DNA of 64,000 nucleotides from Nitrobacter sp963807355 (GCA_963807355.1 CAWEBX010000013.1:62001-126000); one strand, 5' to 3'; numbered from the stretch's first letter, positions 23,971 through 34,302 are shown. A program made the numbers and translations. The notes: a model not told the origin generated them from the sequence alone.

Positions 23971-26900
23971 CTATTCCGCCGCCATCTGCCGTGGCACCGG
24001 AGGAGGATTCGCGAGGTCGCGCAGCAACTCCGCATGCCGGGCCTTGGTGTCGGCCACCGCCTTCTCTTTGACCGGGCCGTAACCCCGGATACGATCAGGC
24101 AGCGACAGCAGCTCGATCGCGGTTTCGACGTTGGCCGGCGAAAGTCTGTCGAGGACAGCGGCCACATCGTTTTCGTATTCCGCAATCAGGTTTCGCTCCA
24201 ACCTGCGTTCGGCGCTGTATCCGAAGATGTCGAGGGCGGTGCCACGTAAGCCCTTCATTTTCGCCAGCAAACGAAAAACCGGCATCATCCGTGACCCGTT
24301 ATAGGATCTCTTGGCAGGCCGCCCGAGCGCATCCTTCTTGCTGTCGAACACCGGCGGCGCGAGATGGAAGCTGATCTTGTAGTCTCCTTCGAACTGATCG
24401 CCGAGCTGCTTCTCGAACCGACCATCAGTGTAGAGTCGCGCCACCTCATACTCGTCCTTGTAGGCGAGCAATTTGGCGTAATTGATCGCAACCGCACGCG
24501 GCAAGGTATCGCCGTAACCGCCGTCTCTTGCTGCCTGCCGGACCCGGCTCACCATCGCCCGATATTTGTCCGCAAGCCTCGCATTCTGATATCCGGCAAG
24601 GTACGCCGAGCGATGCACAACGATCTCGTCCAGCGACATGTCTTCCAGCACCTTCGGCGCGACTGCCTCATCGGTCCCCTTCATCATCGCGACAAGGCGC
24701 GCGGGGTCCACTACTGCAAGCCGTCCAAGCCGGAAGGCCTCTACATTCATTTTCACGGCAACACCGTTCACCTCGATCGCCTGCTCGATTGCCGTCGCGG
24801 TCAGCGGCAGCCAACCCTTCTGATAGGCGTAACCCATCATCATCATATTGGTGGCGATGGAGTCTCCAAGCAGAGTTTCAGCCGGCCTGGTAAAGTCGAA
24901 GAAGGTCGAATCCTTGCGTAAGGCGGTTTCAAGGACGCGGCCAACCTTGGCGCTCTGGAAATTGAAATCGCGATCATGAATGAAACCGGCGGTCGGAATA
25001 AGGTGAGTGTTGATAAGACCGTAAGTGCGGCTCAATTCGCAGAGCGTGATCGTTTCCTTGGCTGCCGCGACCACTTCATCAGCGGCGATGACGAGATCTG
25101 CCGTGCCGGTGACGATGCGCGAGCAGGTCACCTCCGCGGGGTTTTGTGACAGCCGGACGTGGCTCAAAACCGCGCCGCCCTTCTGGGCGAGACCGGACAT
25201 GTCGAGGATCATGCTGGCCTTGCCTTCGATATGGGCCGCCATACCAAGCAGCGCGCCGATCGTCAGCACGCCGGTGCCGCCTACCCCTCCGACCCCGATG
25301 TTGTAGGGCCGATCGAGCGAAGGGCGCGTAACCGGTTCGGGCAAGTCGCCGATCTCGCCGAGGTCCGCCGGCGCGCGCTTTCGCAATCGCCCGCCGTCGA
25401 TCGTGACGAACGAAGGGCAGAACCCCTTGAGGCAGGAATAATCCTTGTTGCAGGACGACTGATTGATGGTGCGCTTGCGCCCCATCTCGGTCTCCAACGG
25501 CTCCACCGAAATGCAGTTCGATTGCACCGAACAATCGCCGCAACCTTCGCAAACTGCGGGATTGATCAGCACACGGCGTTGCGGATCTTCCATGGTGCCG
25601 CGCTTGCGACGCCGCCGCTTCTCGGCGGCGCAAGTCTGCACGAACACGATAGCCGAAGCTCCCTTGATCTCGCGACAGGTTCTCATGACCGCATCGAGGT
25701 CATCACGATGCGCGGTCCGGGTACCCGGTGCGATGTCGGCAGCCCGATAGCTGTTCGGGTTCTCCGACACCAGATAGATGTCGCGGATGCCTTCGGCGTG
25801 AAGCTGAAAGGTTATCCGCTGCGGCGACAAATCGCCGTCGATATGCTGGCCGCCGGTCATGGCTACGGCGTCATTGTAGAGGATCTTGTAGGTGATGTTC
25901 GCCCCGGAAGCGACCGCCTGCCGGATCGCCAGACTCCCGGAATGGAAATAGGTGCCGTCGCCAAGATTGGCGAAGATGTGCTTCTCGTTGGTGAAAGGCG
26001 CGGTACCGACCCAGGGCGCACCCTCGCCGCCCATATGGGTATACGTTTCAGTGTTGCGATCCATCCATATTGCCATGAAGTGGCAGCCGATGCCGGCTGT
26101 GGCCCGGCTGCCTTCGGGCACCTTGGTCGAGGTGTTGTGAGGACACCCCGAGCAGAAATACGGTACGCGCGTGACCGGGGTCGCCGGCTGCATTTGCGAC
26201 GCCTGACGACCGTTGAACCAGTCAGCCTTGGTTCGAAGCATCTCGGCGATTTCGGGATTAAGGTTCAAGTGCAGTAAACGCTCAGTCAGGAATGTCGCCA
26301 GGGAAGCGACACCCAATTCCTGCGCGAACGGCAGGAAACGCTTGTCGTGATCGTCCATCTTGCCGATGATGCGTGGCCGCACGTCGTCGCGCCAGTTGAA
26401 CAGCTCCTGCTTGACCTGGTTCTCGACGATCTCACGGCGCTCCTCGACGATGAATATCTCCTCGAGGCCGACGGCGAATTCGCGCACGCCCTGCGGTTCC
26501 AGCGGCCATGGCATTCCGATCTTGTAAAGCCGCAGACCAATTTTCGCGGCGACCTGTTCGGTAATGCCCAGCTCGCGCAACGCCTGGCGGATATCCTCGT
26601 AGCTTTTTCCCGACGCCATGATGCCGAACCGCGCGTTCGGGGAATCCATGGTAACGCGATTGATTTTATTGGCGCGCGCAAACGCGACCGCAGCAAAACC
26701 TTTGTGATCCTGTAGACGCCGGTCCTGATCGTAACGGTCGTCGGGCCAGCGCAGGTTCAGTCCACCTGGCGGCATCTCGAAATCGGGCGGAATGACGAAC
26801 GGCTTCATCTCGTCGGTCAGATCGATTTCGGCCGTCGTTTCCACCGTCTCGGTGATGACCTTCATCCCGACCCAGCAGCCCGAATAGCGCGACATCGCGA

Positions 26901-27465
26901 TGCCGAGCAGTCCCATCTCGATCATTTCGTGGAGACTGGACGGATAGAGATACGGCATCAGCGCAGCGATGAACGCATGATCAGACTGATGCGGCACGGT
27001 CGAGGACTTAGCGCCATGATCATCGCCCGCCAGGCACAGCACGCCGCCGTTTCTCGCCGAACCCGCAGCATTGCCATGACGGAATACGTCGCCGCAGCGG
27101 TCGACGCCAGGCCCCTTGCCGTACCAAATCCCGACGACGCCGTCATAGCGCGCACCCGGGGACAGATTGACCTGTTGCGAACCCCAGATCGCTGTGGCCG
27201 CAAGGTCCTCGTTCACACCAGGCTGGAATTTGATCTCGTGCCGTTCGAGATGGCTGCGAGCGGCAAGGAGTTGCTGATCGTAACCACCGAGGGGCGAACC
27301 GCGATAACCGGAAATGAAGCCTGCTGTGTTGAGACCAGCGGCGCGGTCGCGGCGGATTTGCGCCATCGGCAATCTGACCAGCGCCTGAAGGCCGGTCATG
27401 AATACGTGGCCTGATCCCTGGGTGTATTTCTGATCGAGGCTGATCGGACCCTGATTGATACCCAT
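23971..27465 (-). CDS. Indolepyruvate:ferredoxin oxidoreductase (fused alpha/beta subunits)
   Basis: At 1164 residues it matches the long fused form found in Proteobacteria. The N-terminus (YTQGSGHVFMTGLQALVRLP) and GFISGYRGSPLGGYD begin the pyruvate-oxidoreductase-like domain. GIGCHFMAIWMDRN and GGEGAPWVG are in the TPP-binding part. CEGCGDCSVQSNC near residue 640 is a ferredoxin-type cluster, with further Cys in SSCNKDYSCLKGFCPS. The C-terminal gamma-like domain has GVGGVGGTGVLTIG. It should oxidatively decarboxylate arylpyruvates or related 2-oxoacids to CoA thioesters in amino acid breakdown. It is a monocistronic gene here. Confidence 0.92.
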   Translation of the reverse strand: MGINQGPISLDQKYTQGSGHVFMTGLQALVRLPMAQIRRDRAAGLNTAGFISGYRGSPLGGYDQQLLAARSHLERHEIKFQPGVNEDLAATAIWGSQQVNLSPGARYDGVVGIWYGKGPGVDRCGDVFRHGNAAGSARNGGVLCLAGDDHGAKSSTVPHQSDHAFIAALMPYLYPSSLHEMIEMGLLGIAMSRYSGCWVGMKVITETVETTAEIDLTDEMKPFVIPPDFEMPPGGLNLRWPDDRYDQDRRLQDHKGFAAVAFARANKINRVTMDSPNARFGIMASGKSYEDIRQALRELGITEQVAAKIGLRLYKIGMPWPLEPQGVREFAVGLEEIFIVEERREIVENQVKQELFNWRDDVRPRIIGKMDDHDKRFLPFAQELGVASLATFLTERLLHLNLNPEIAEMLRTKADWFNGRQASQMQPATPVTRVPYFCSGCPHNTSTKVPEGSRATAGIGCHFMAIWMDRNTETYTHMGGEGAPWVGTAPFTNEKHIFANLGDGTYFHSGSLAIRQAVASGANITYKILYNDAVAMTGGQHIDGDLSPQRITFQLHAEGIRDIYLVSENPNSYRAADIAPGTRTAHRDDLDAVMRTCREIKGASAIVFVQTCAAEKRRRRKRGTMEDPQRRVLINPAVCEGCGDCSVQSNCISVEPLETEMGRKRTINQSSCNKDYSCLKGFCPSFVTIDGGRLRKRAPADLGEIGDLPEPVTRPSLDRPYNIGVGGVGGTGVLTIGALLGMAAHIEGKASMILDMSGLAQKGGAVLSHVRLSQNPAEVTCSRIVTGTADLVIAADEVVAAAKETITLCELSRTYGLINTHLIPTAGFIHDRDFNFQSAKVGRVLETALRKDSTFFDFTRPAETLLGDSIATNMMMMGYAYQKGWLPLTATAIEQAIEVNGVAVKMNVEAFRLGRLAVVDPARLVAMMKGTDEAVAPKVLEDMSLDEIVVHRSAYLAGYQNARLADKYRAMVSRVRQAARDGGYGDTLPRAVAINYAKLLAYKDEYEVARLYTDGRFEKQLGDQFEGDYKISFHLAPPVFDSKKDALGRPAKRSYNGSRMMPVFRLLAKMKGLRGTALDIFGYSAERRLERNLIAEYENDVAAVLDRLSPANVETAIELLSLPDRIRGYGPVKEKAVADTKARHAELLRDLANPPPVPRQMAAE

Positions 27466-27774
27466 TGCGCCCTCTTCGTCCTTGGCCGCCTTCCTAAAGC
27501 TAGTGATGCAAATCCTCTAGAACCAGTGTTGTCATCTCATGAATCAGGCACTTGAGAAAAATCAGGTCGCTGGAACGAGCATAAAAAGGGGTCGTAATTT
27601 CGTTACGAGAAATTCCCGGACAATTTCGGCTTGTGTCGTTGCAGAGCTGTCTGGCGCAAGGACGTTATTGTAGCCACAAGCCGACTGAAAACCGTTCCAC
27701 GATCGTCAAGCCTCTAAGTCCACGGCTTGGGATGACGAGGCACGCGCGACAAAATGTGCTCCGAGTAAAAGGGA
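27466..27774. other. Intergenic stretch upstream of the oxidoreductase
   Basis: No gene is seen. The stretch should contain the promoter of the oxidoreductase (reading left). A small inverted repeat CGTAA-TTTCG-TTACG lies at 27593-27607. No strong terminator for the upstream-transcribed neighbour was recognised. Confidence 0.4.
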
Positions 27775-28593
27775 CTATGCAGAGAACATCCGGTTCAGCT
27801 CGCCGGCCGGATAGCCCGAGCCGAGTCCGTCAAATGTGCCGCTGTCAGCAATATTCGTTGCCGCCCGCAGAAAACCTGCCCACGCCGCGCGCGCCAATGC
27901 GCCGCCGACACTGATACGCCGCACGCCGAGATCGGCCGCTTCGGTAACGTTGAGACCCGGCCAGCCTATCAGCAGATTGAGCGGTTTGGGGTGAACGGCC
28001 TTTACCGTGGCCGCAATGTCGTCTTTCGACTTCAAACCTGGTGCATAAACGCAATCGGCCCCCGCCTCCGCATAGGCCTGCAACCGCCCGATCGTCAGTT
28101 TGAGATCGGGCATCCCCCACAGGAAAGCCTCACAACGGCCGACCAGCAGGACGTTGCTGCGATCGGTATCGATGGCCTTGCGTGCGGCGCGGATGCGCTC
28201 GATCGCCAGATTGACGTCGTAAAGCGGTTTTGCCTTGTCGCCCGTGGCATCCTCGATCGATAAGCCGGCGATACCCGTCTTCGCCGCGCGCGACACGTGG
28301 GCTGCAACTCCTTCCGGTTCATCGGCAAAGCCATTTTCGAAATCGGCGTTGATCGGCAGATCAACCGCCGCGCACAAGGCGCTCAGATGGCCACAAAGAT
28401 TGTCCAGCGTAACCCGGTTGTCGGCTTTGCCGATCGACCATGCAAACCCGGCGCTGGTCGACGCGAGTGCCTTGAAGCCCAATCCCTGCAACGCCTTGGC
28501 GCTGCCGATATCCCAGGGATTGGGTAACACGAAGCAGCCGCTGTCATGCAGTTTGTGGAATGCGACTCGTTTTTCTTCTGTCGACAGCATCAA
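27775..28593 (-). CDS. Isocitrate lyase/PEP mutase family protein
   Basis: The protein has 272 residues. It shows the TIM-barrel pattern of the PEP mutase/isocitrate lyase superfamily: FVLPNPWDIGSAKALQGLGF, ALASTSAGFAWSIGKAD, INADFENGFADEPEGV and GIAGLSIEDATGDKAKPLYD. VGRCEAFLWG replaces the common R-T-D-A strand. The ISVGGALARAAW C-terminal part is typical of the 2-methylisocitrate-lyase-like subgroup. The KKCG catalytic loop of isocitrate lyase is absent, so true isocitrate lyase activity is unlikely. A C-C bond lyase acting on a small 2-oxo or dicarboxylic acid is the probable class; the substrate is unknown. Confidence 0.8.
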   Translation of the reverse strand: MMLSTEEKRVAFHKLHDSGCFVLPNPWDIGSAKALQGLGFKALASTSAGFAWSIGKADNRVTLDNLCGHLSALCAAVDLPINADFENGFADEPEGVAAHVSRAAKTGIAGLSIEDATGDKAKPLYDVNLAIERIRAARKAIDTDRSNVLLVGRCEAFLWGMPDLKLTIGRLQAYAEAGADCVYAPGLKSKDDIAATVKAVHPKPLNLLIGWPGLNVTEAADLGVRRISVGGALARAAWAGFLRAATNIADSGTFDGLGSGYPAGELNRMFSA

Positions 28594-28820
28594 ACTCTCC
28601 TACCCATGTCGTTTCATGCCGACCAGTGTAAGCGACTATGAACCTCTAGATACTCACTTCTTGATGCTTGGGTTATGACTAACGTATGAGTAAATAAACT
28701 GTCCGATCGGCATACTCGGGCGAATCAGGTTTGCCAGATTCTGGACAGAGTCATGGTCGACGTTCCCAGTGCGAGTCACTAGAGCTGCCGCGCTGTCGCG
28801 GCCGAACCAGAGGACGATTA

Positions 28821-29036
28821 ATGAAATCAATTTTTGCAGCAGCCTTCCTAGTTGCCACTGTCGCAACCTTCGGTATCGCCGACGCCATGCCGTTGGCTCC
28901 GCCAGCGACAGGCGTGAACGCTGACGTCATTCAGGTCGCTGGCATTTGCGATCCGACGTTCTGCCGTTTTCTCACTTGCTGTGACCAGCTTAAGAGCGAC
29001 GTCTATCCTCATCGATCCTCACCTCGTACGCAATAA
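28821..29036 (+). CDS. Small exported Cys-containing peptide
   Basis: The 71-residue product starts at ATG 28821 after AGAGGA. A signal peptide (KSIFAAAFLVATVATFGIAD) is followed by AMPLAPPATGVNADVIQVAG and a short segment with four Cys (CDPTFCRFLTCC). Small exported proteins with the DVIQVAGxC motif are common in Bradyrhizobium and related genera, with no assigned function. The gene ends inside the left arm of the following terminator. Confidence 0.6.
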   Translation: MKSIFAAAFLVATVATFGIADAMPLAPPATGVNADVIQVAGICDPTFCRFLTCCDQLKSDVYPHRSSPRTQ

Positions 29037-29070
29037 AAAACCCGCGGCATGCGCCGCGGGTTTTTTATTG
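29031..29070. terminator. Bidirectional rho-independent terminator
   Basis: CCCGCGGC (29041-29048) pairs with GCCGCGGG (29053-29060) around loop ATGC. The stem extends through A6/T6 and further to 18 base pairs in all. Runs of A on one side and T on the other let it end both the peptide gene from the left and hppA from the right. Confidence 0.85.
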
Positions 29071-29086
29071 TTCGCATCGTGATGTC

Positions 29087-31207
29087 TCAGTGCGCCAGAA
29101 CCGCCAGAAGCAGTAGCGCCACGATGTTGGTGATCTTGATCATCGGATTGACCGCAGGTCCGGCCGTATCCTTGTAGGGATCGCCGACGGTATCGCCGGT
29201 CACCGCCGCCTTGTGTGCGTCGGAGCCCTTGCCGCCATGATGGCCATCCTCGATGTATTTCTTGGCGTTATCCCAAGCGCCGCCGCCCGAGGTCATCGAG
29301 ATTGCGACGAACAAGCCCGTCACGATCACGCCAAGCAGCATCGCGCCGACCGCCGAGAAGGCTGCCGACTTGCCGGCTGCACCACCGCCTGCGAGCGCGT
29401 AGATCAGGAAGTAGACAACGATCGGCGACAACACTGGCAACAGCGACGGAATGATCATTTCCTTGATCGCCGCTTTTGTCAGCAGGTCCACCGCCTTGCC
29501 GTAGTCGGGTTTGTCGGTGCCCCGCATAATGCCGGGCTTCTCGCGGAACTGGCGACGGACTTCCTCGACAATCGCACCCGCTGCACGTCCCACCGCGGTC
29601 ATCCCCATCGCGCCGAACAGGTACGGCAGCAGGCCGCCGAACAGCAAGCCGACCACGACATAGGGATTGTTCAGGGAGAAGTCCGGGTTAACACCCTGGA
29701 AATAGGCGTGATTCGCGGCGTCACCAATGAAGAACTTGAGATCCTGATTGTAGGCCGCGAACAGCACGAGAGCGCCGAGCCCAGCGGAGCCGATCGCGTA
29801 CCCTTTGGTGACTGCCTTCGTGGTGTTACCGACAGCATCGAGTGCGTCGGTCGACTTGCGCACTTCTTTCGGTAGGCCCGCCATTTCGGCGATGCCGCCG
29901 GCATTGTCGGTTACCGGACCGAACGCGTCCAGCGCGACGACCATGCCGGCCAGCGCCAGCATGGTGGTGGTGGCAATCGCGATACCGAACAGACCGGCGA
30001 GGCTATAGGTCACCAGTATGCCCGCAATGATGACGATCGCAGGCATCGCGGTCGATTCCATCGAGATTGCGAGCCCCTGGATAACGTTGGTGCCGTGCCC
30101 GGTTACCGACGCCTGCGCAATTGACTTCACCGGGCGATAATCAGTGCCGGTGTAGTATTCGGTGATCCAGATGATCAGTCCGGTGACGACAAGGCCGGCC
30201 ACGCCGCACGCGAACAGTTCGAGGCCGGTATAGCTGACGCCCGCCAGAGGACCGAATCCGATCAGCCAATAGATGACGCCGCCAACGCCTAGCAGGGACA
30301 GAATGCCGGTGGCGATCAAGCCCTTGTAGAGCGCGCCCATGATCGACTCACTCGCGCCGAGCTTGACGAAGAATGTCCCGATGATCGAGGTGATGATGCA
30401 GATGCCGCCGATAGCGAGCGGTAGCGTCATCATGTTCACCAGCAACGGCGAGGTTGCGAAAAAGATCGCGGCAAGCACCATGGTGGCGACGGCGGTCACC
30501 GCGTAGGTTTCGAACAAGTCGGCGGCCATGCCTGCGCAGTCACCGACGTTGTCGCCCACATTATCGGCGATCGTCGCCGGATTGCGCGGATCATCTTCCG
30601 GAATGCCGGCTTCGACCTTGCCCACGAGATCGCCGCCGACGTCAGCGCCCTTGGTGAAGATGCCGCCGCCGAGACGGGCGAAGATCGAGATCAGCGAGGC
30701 GCCAAATCCGAGTGCGACCATCGCGTCGACAACCGTGCGGCTGTTCGCGGCGTAACCCGCGCCGTGCGTAAGATAGGCGAAATAGATGGTCACGCCGAGC
30801 AGCGCCAGACCGGCGACCAGCATCCCCGTGATCGCGCCAGCCTTGAAGGCAAGCTCCAGTCCGCCGGCCAGCGACTTGGTCGCCGCCTGCGCGGTGCGCA
30901 CGTTGGCGCGGACCGAAACGTTCATGCCGATGAAGCCGGCCGCGCCCGACAGGATCGCACCGATCGCGAAACCGACGGCCACCAGCACCCCGAGGAAGTA
31001 GGCGAGCAGCGCGAAGATCACGACGCCGACCATTCCGATCGTCGTGTACTGCCGGCGCAGATAGGCTTGGGCGCCCTCGCGCACAGCCGCGGCGATTTCC
31101 TGCATCCGCGGATTTCCCGCATCCGCCTTCAATACGGACGAGGTCGCCCAGATGGCATAAATGATCGAAAGCGCTCCGCAGAGCACAATCACTACTAATG
31201 CTGTCAT
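29087..31207 (-). CDS. hppA: K+-insensitive proton-pumping membrane pyrophosphatase
   Basis: From ATG 31207 (MTALVVIVLCG) the protein has 706 residues, the usual family length; an 84-base upstream extension lacks membrane-protein character. It has about 16 membrane helices. The pyrophosphate site is seen in DVGGDLVGKVEAGIPEDDPR (189-208) and DNVGDNVGDCAGMAADLFE. GNTTKAVTKG places Lys at 464, the mark of K+-independent enzymes. It hydrolyses PPi in the inner membrane and exports protons, conserving energy of biosynthetic PPi. It ends at a strong bidirectional terminator. Confidence 0.96.
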   Translation of the reverse strand: MTALVVIVLCGALSIIYAIWATSSVLKADAGNPRMQEIAAAVREGAQAYLRRQYTTIGMVGVVIFALLAYFLGVLVAVGFAIGAILSGAAGFIGMNVSVRANVRTAQAATKSLAGGLELAFKAGAITGMLVAGLALLGVTIYFAYLTHGAGYAANSRTVVDAMVALGFGASLISIFARLGGGIFTKGADVGGDLVGKVEAGIPEDDPRNPATIADNVGDNVGDCAGMAADLFETYAVTAVATMVLAAIFFATSPLLVNMMTLPLAIGGICIITSIIGTFFVKLGASESIMGALYKGLIATGILSLLGVGGVIYWLIGFGPLAGVSYTGLELFACGVAGLVVTGLIIWITEYYTGTDYRPVKSIAQASVTGHGTNVIQGLAISMESTAMPAIVIIAGILVTYSLAGLFGIAIATTTMLALAGMVVALDAFGPVTDNAGGIAEMAGLPKEVRKSTDALDAVGNTTKAVTKGYAIGSAGLGALVLFAAYNQDLKFFIGDAANHAYFQGVNPDFSLNNPYVVVGLLFGGLLPYLFGAMGMTAVGRAAGAIVEEVRRQFREKPGIMRGTDKPDYGKAVDLLTKAAIKEMIIPSLLPVLSPIVVYFLIYALAGGGAAGKSAAFSAVGAMLLGVIVTGLFVAISMTSGGGAWDNAKKYIEDGHHGGKGSDAHKAAVTGDTVGDPYKDTAGPAVNPMIKITNIVALLLLAVLAH

Positions 31208-31539
31208 TGAATTTGCCTCAGAATTCCGGAAGTTGCCCCGACAATGCCGCGAGCCCGCGAACGGACGTATAAGGAGGTCCGCTTGTCGCAAGGCGACATC
31301 AAATCGGGCGCGACCATGCCAAAATCGAACCCCCTGCGCAACGTCGGCTTGCGGCTAAACGATCGAATTCCGTAAGGAATTGCAATAAAATGCCGGGACT
31401 TACGGAAGGATTCCAAACGTTGCCTGGGCGTGGTCGCCGGATAAGCGGATTGGATCAACGACCGAGCCATGATGCAGGCGAACGCAAATGATACCGGAGT
31501 CAGCCAGCATCACGCACAGGATGCGGGGCTTCGGGCAGC
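31208..31539. other. Intergenic stretch upstream of hppA
   Basis: No gene is recognised. The hppA promoter must lie here. A perfect inverted repeat AATTCC-GTAA-GGAATT occurs at about 31366-31381, followed by another GGATTCC near 31408; either could be an operator. The role is unknown. Confidence 0.4.
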
Positions 31540-32727
31540 CTAAGTCAGCCATCGCCTGATGCGCGCGACGGCGTCGTGCATCTCGGCGGCCGAACGGGCG
31601 TAGGAAAATCGCAAGAACGAGCGGCCGCGCACGGGATCGAAATCGACGCCGGGCGTCGCGGCAACGAGTGCCTGCTCCAGCATCTTGCGTGCGAATTCAT
31701 GGCTGTCTGTCGTGAATTTCGAGACGTCGGCATAGAGGTAGAACGCGCCATCCGCAGGCAGGAATTCGCTCAAGCCGGCCTGCGGCAGACCCGCAATCAG
31801 GATTTGGCGATTCTCCTCATAGCCGCGCTTCACGATCTCCATTTCCTCGCGGCCTGCGAAGGCCGCCTCGGCCGCAATCTGCGACAGCATCGGCACCGAA
31901 ATGGATAGGTTCTGTTGCAGCCGTTCGATCGGCCGCACCAGTTGTTCCGGTACGACCATCCAGCCGACGCGCCAGCCGGTCATGCAGAAATATTTCGAAA
32001 ATGAGTTGATGACCAGCGCACGCGGTGACAGTTCAGCCGCGGTTACGGCGCGAAACGCATAATCGAGACCGTGATAGATCTCATCGGAAATAAAGCGGAT
32101 GCCTTTGCTTTCGGCAGCCGTCATCAGATGCGTCAGCGCCTCGCGCGACATCATCGTTCCCGTCGGATTTGCCGGACTTCCGACCAGCACCCCCTTCAGC
32201 GGCGTCTTGCGGTGTACCGATAACAGCGTCTCTCCGCTCAGCGCGTGACGGTTTTCACTTGACGTCTCGATCAGCACCGGCTCGCAGCCAAGCGCAGTCA
32301 GGATGTGCCGGTACGGCGGATAGCCCGGCACCGTCACCGCGATGCGGTCACCAGGCTCGAACATCGAAAGAAATGCAAGAATGAAGCCGCCCGATGATCC
32401 CGTCGTCACGACGATCCGCTCAGGGCTGACCGTGCAACCGTAAAACTCGTGGTAGTGTCGCGCGATCCGTTGCCGCAGCGAGGGGATACCGAGTGCAGAA
32501 GTGTAATCTATCCTGCCGTGCTCCAGCGCGGCGCGAGCCGCGTTCAGCGCGGTTCGAGGCGCCGGCGCCGAGGGTTGCCCGACCTCCATGTGAATGACGT
32601 GTCCGCCTCCGGCCTCGATCCGCGCCGCCGCCGCCATGACGTCCATGACCATGAAGGGTGGAACCTGGCTGCGGCTAGATGCCGTCAGCACGCCGGCGGC
32701 CCGCTCTCTCGATGTCGCATCGACCAT
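31540..32727 (-). CDS. Class I/II PLP-dependent aminotransferase
   Basis: The protein has 395 residues with fold-type I landmarks: MEVGQPSAPAP near the N-terminus, VTTGSSGGFILAFL for phosphate binding, VGSPANPTGTMMSREAL, FISDEIYHGLDY with the Asp that contacts the pyridine N, and NSFSKYFCMTGWRVGW with the PLP Lys near 240. RFSYARS near the C-terminus carries the carboxylate-binding Arg. It transaminates an amino acid with a 2-oxoacid; close relatives are annotated as aspartate or alanine aminotransferases. It is divergent from the protease gene to the right. Confidence 0.9.
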   Translation of the reverse strand: MVDATSRERAAGVLTASSRSQVPPFMVMDVMAAAARIEAGGGHVIHMEVGQPSAPAPRTALNAARAALEHGRIDYTSALGIPSLRQRIARHYHEFYGCTVSPERIVVTTGSSGGFILAFLSMFEPGDRIAVTVPGYPPYRHILTALGCEPVLIETSSENRHALSGETLLSVHRKTPLKGVLVGSPANPTGTMMSREALTHLMTAAESKGIRFISDEIYHGLDYAFRAVTAAELSPRALVINSFSKYFCMTGWRVGWMVVPEQLVRPIERLQQNLSISVPMLSQIAAEAAFAGREEMEIVKRGYEENRQILIAGLPQAGLSEFLPADGAFYLYADVSKFTTDSHEFARKMLEQALVAATPGVDFDPVRGRSFLRFSYARSAAEMHDAVARIRRWLT

Positions 32728-32830
32728 GGAAATCTGTTAATGCGCTTTCGCCTGCGGCGATCACCGAAGGCCGCGTTACCGCCGTATTCGGCGGGTTGTT
32801 AGGACATACAACGTATTCGAACCAGCGCCA

Positions 32831-34264
32831 ATGATTCCGAAGGCAATGACTAAAGAAGAGATGACCCGGCGGTCCCTCACCTCCGCACGTCGTCGTGTCT
32901 CGAAGCTGATTACGCTGGTCACCGCCTGCGCGCTCGCGAGCACCTCTATTCCGGTCCATGCGCAGCAATCCAGCGGACTGCCGATGTTGCGGGACAGCGA
33001 GACGGAGCAACTGCTGCGCGACTATACGCGGCCGATCCTGAACGCGGCGGGGTTACAGAAGCACAACATTCAGATGGTCATCATCAACGACAAGTCATTC
33101 AATGCCTTTGTCGCCGACGGCCGCCGCATCTTCGTGAACTATGGCGCGATCATGCAATCGACCACGCCGAACCAGCTGATCGGCGTGCTCGCGCACGAGA
33201 CCGGACATCTCGCCGGTGGCCACCTGTCGAAGTTTCGCGAGCAGCTTGCTCGGACCCAGACCCAACTCATCATCGCAATGCTTCTCGGCGCCGGCGCTCT
33301 CGCCGCCGGGGCCGGCCGCGGAAGCAACAGCGCCGGCAGCAATATCGGGGCGGCCGCAATCAGCGCACCTCAGGAGATTGCGCGCCGAAGCCTGTTGGGC
33401 TACCAGCGCCAGCAGGAGGAAAACGCCGACCGCGCTGGCGTGAAATTCCTCAACGCCACCGGGCAATCCGCCCGGGGGATGTACGAAACCTTCAAGCAAT
33501 TCACCGATGAAAGCCTGTTTGCTGCGCACGGTGCTGATCCGTACGTGCAGTCGCATCCGATGCCGGCCGACCGCGTCGCCGCGCTAGCGGAACTCGTCAA
33601 GACAAGTCCCAATTGGGACAAGAAGGACGATCCGGCGCTGCAGATGCGGCACGACATGGTGCGCGCCAAGATATCGGCGTTCATGGAACGTGATGATACG
33701 GTATACCGTCGCTATCCGCGGTCCGACACCAGCCTGCCCGCCCGCTATGCACATGCCATCAGCACCTATCTGCATGGCGATCTTCGCTCGGCCATCGAGC
33801 AAATCGATGCGCTGATCAAGCTGCAACCCCAAAATCCTTATTTCCACGAGGTGCGTGGACAGGCCCTGCTCGAGGGAGGCCGTCCCGCGGAGGCCATTGC
33901 GCCGCTGCGGCTAGCCGTAAAGCTCTCGCAAAACGCTCCGCTCATCGAAATGTTGCTGGGTCAGGCGCTCGTGGCCTCGAATAACAAGGCGAATGCCGAC
34001 GAAGCCATTGCAATTTTGCGGGCGGCGCTGGGACGAGAGCCGGAGGCCCCGCTCGGTTATATGCAGCTTGCAATAGCTTACGGCCGCAAGGGCGACTATG
34101 CACAAGCCGATTTGGCATCGGCTCAGGCCGCGTTTATGCGCGGCGACAACAAGACAGCGCGAGAACTCGCATCACGCGCAAAAACCCGTTTCGCAATCGG
34201 CACTCCCGGATGGGTCAAGGCGGATGACATCGTCTCAGCCAAGCTCCCGGACAAGAAAGATTAG
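32831..34264 (+). CDS. M48 family metalloprotease with TPR repeats (BepA-like)
   Basis: It has 477 residues. A signal peptide ends near PVHAQQ (residue 45). The peptidase M48 domain has the zinc motif HETGH at 122-126 and the third ligand in EENADRAGV. A helical TPR region follows (about 300-470: ALIKLQPQNPYFHEVRGQAL and ALLEGGRPAEAIAPLRLAVK). It is probably a periplasmic quality-control protease of outer membrane proteins, as E. coli BepA. ATGs at codons 6 and 11 are alternative starts. It is followed after 38 bases by a DsbA-like gene, so the two may form an envelope protein-folding unit. Confidence 0.9.
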   Translation: MIPKAMTKEEMTRRSLTSARRRVSKLITLVTACALASTSIPVHAQQSSGLPMLRDSETEQLLRDYTRPILNAAGLQKHNIQMVIINDKSFNAFVADGRRIFVNYGAIMQSTTPNQLIGVLAHETGHLAGGHLSKFREQLARTQTQLIIAMLLGAGALAAGAGRGSNSAGSNIGAAAISAPQEIARRSLLGYQRQQEENADRAGVKFLNATGQSARGMYETFKQFTDESLFAAHGADPYVQSHPMPADRVAALAELVKTSPNWDKKDDPALQMRHDMVRAKISAFMERDDTVYRRYPRSDTSLPARYAHAISTYLHGDLRSAIEQIDALIKLQPQNPYFHEVRGQALLEGGRPAEAIAPLRLAVKLSQNAPLIEMLLGQALVASNNKANADEAIAILRAALGREPEAPLGYMQLAIAYGRKGDYAQADLASAQAAFMRGDNKTARELASRAKTRFAIGTPGWVKADDIVSAKLPDKKD

Positions 34265-34302
34265 ACGGCTCCGCCACGCTGCCCCTTTCAAAGGATTTGA
34301 CA

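Noticed and set aside
25159..26277. 372-codon frame antisense to the indolepyruvate oxidoreductase
   Set aside because: It lies wholly within a well-supported gene on the other strand and has no domain pattern.
27572..27596. GGAAC-N16-CGTA resembling an EcfG promoter
   Set aside because: The -10 core is CGTA rather than CGTT and it points into the 3' end of a convergent gene with no plus-strand gene downstream.
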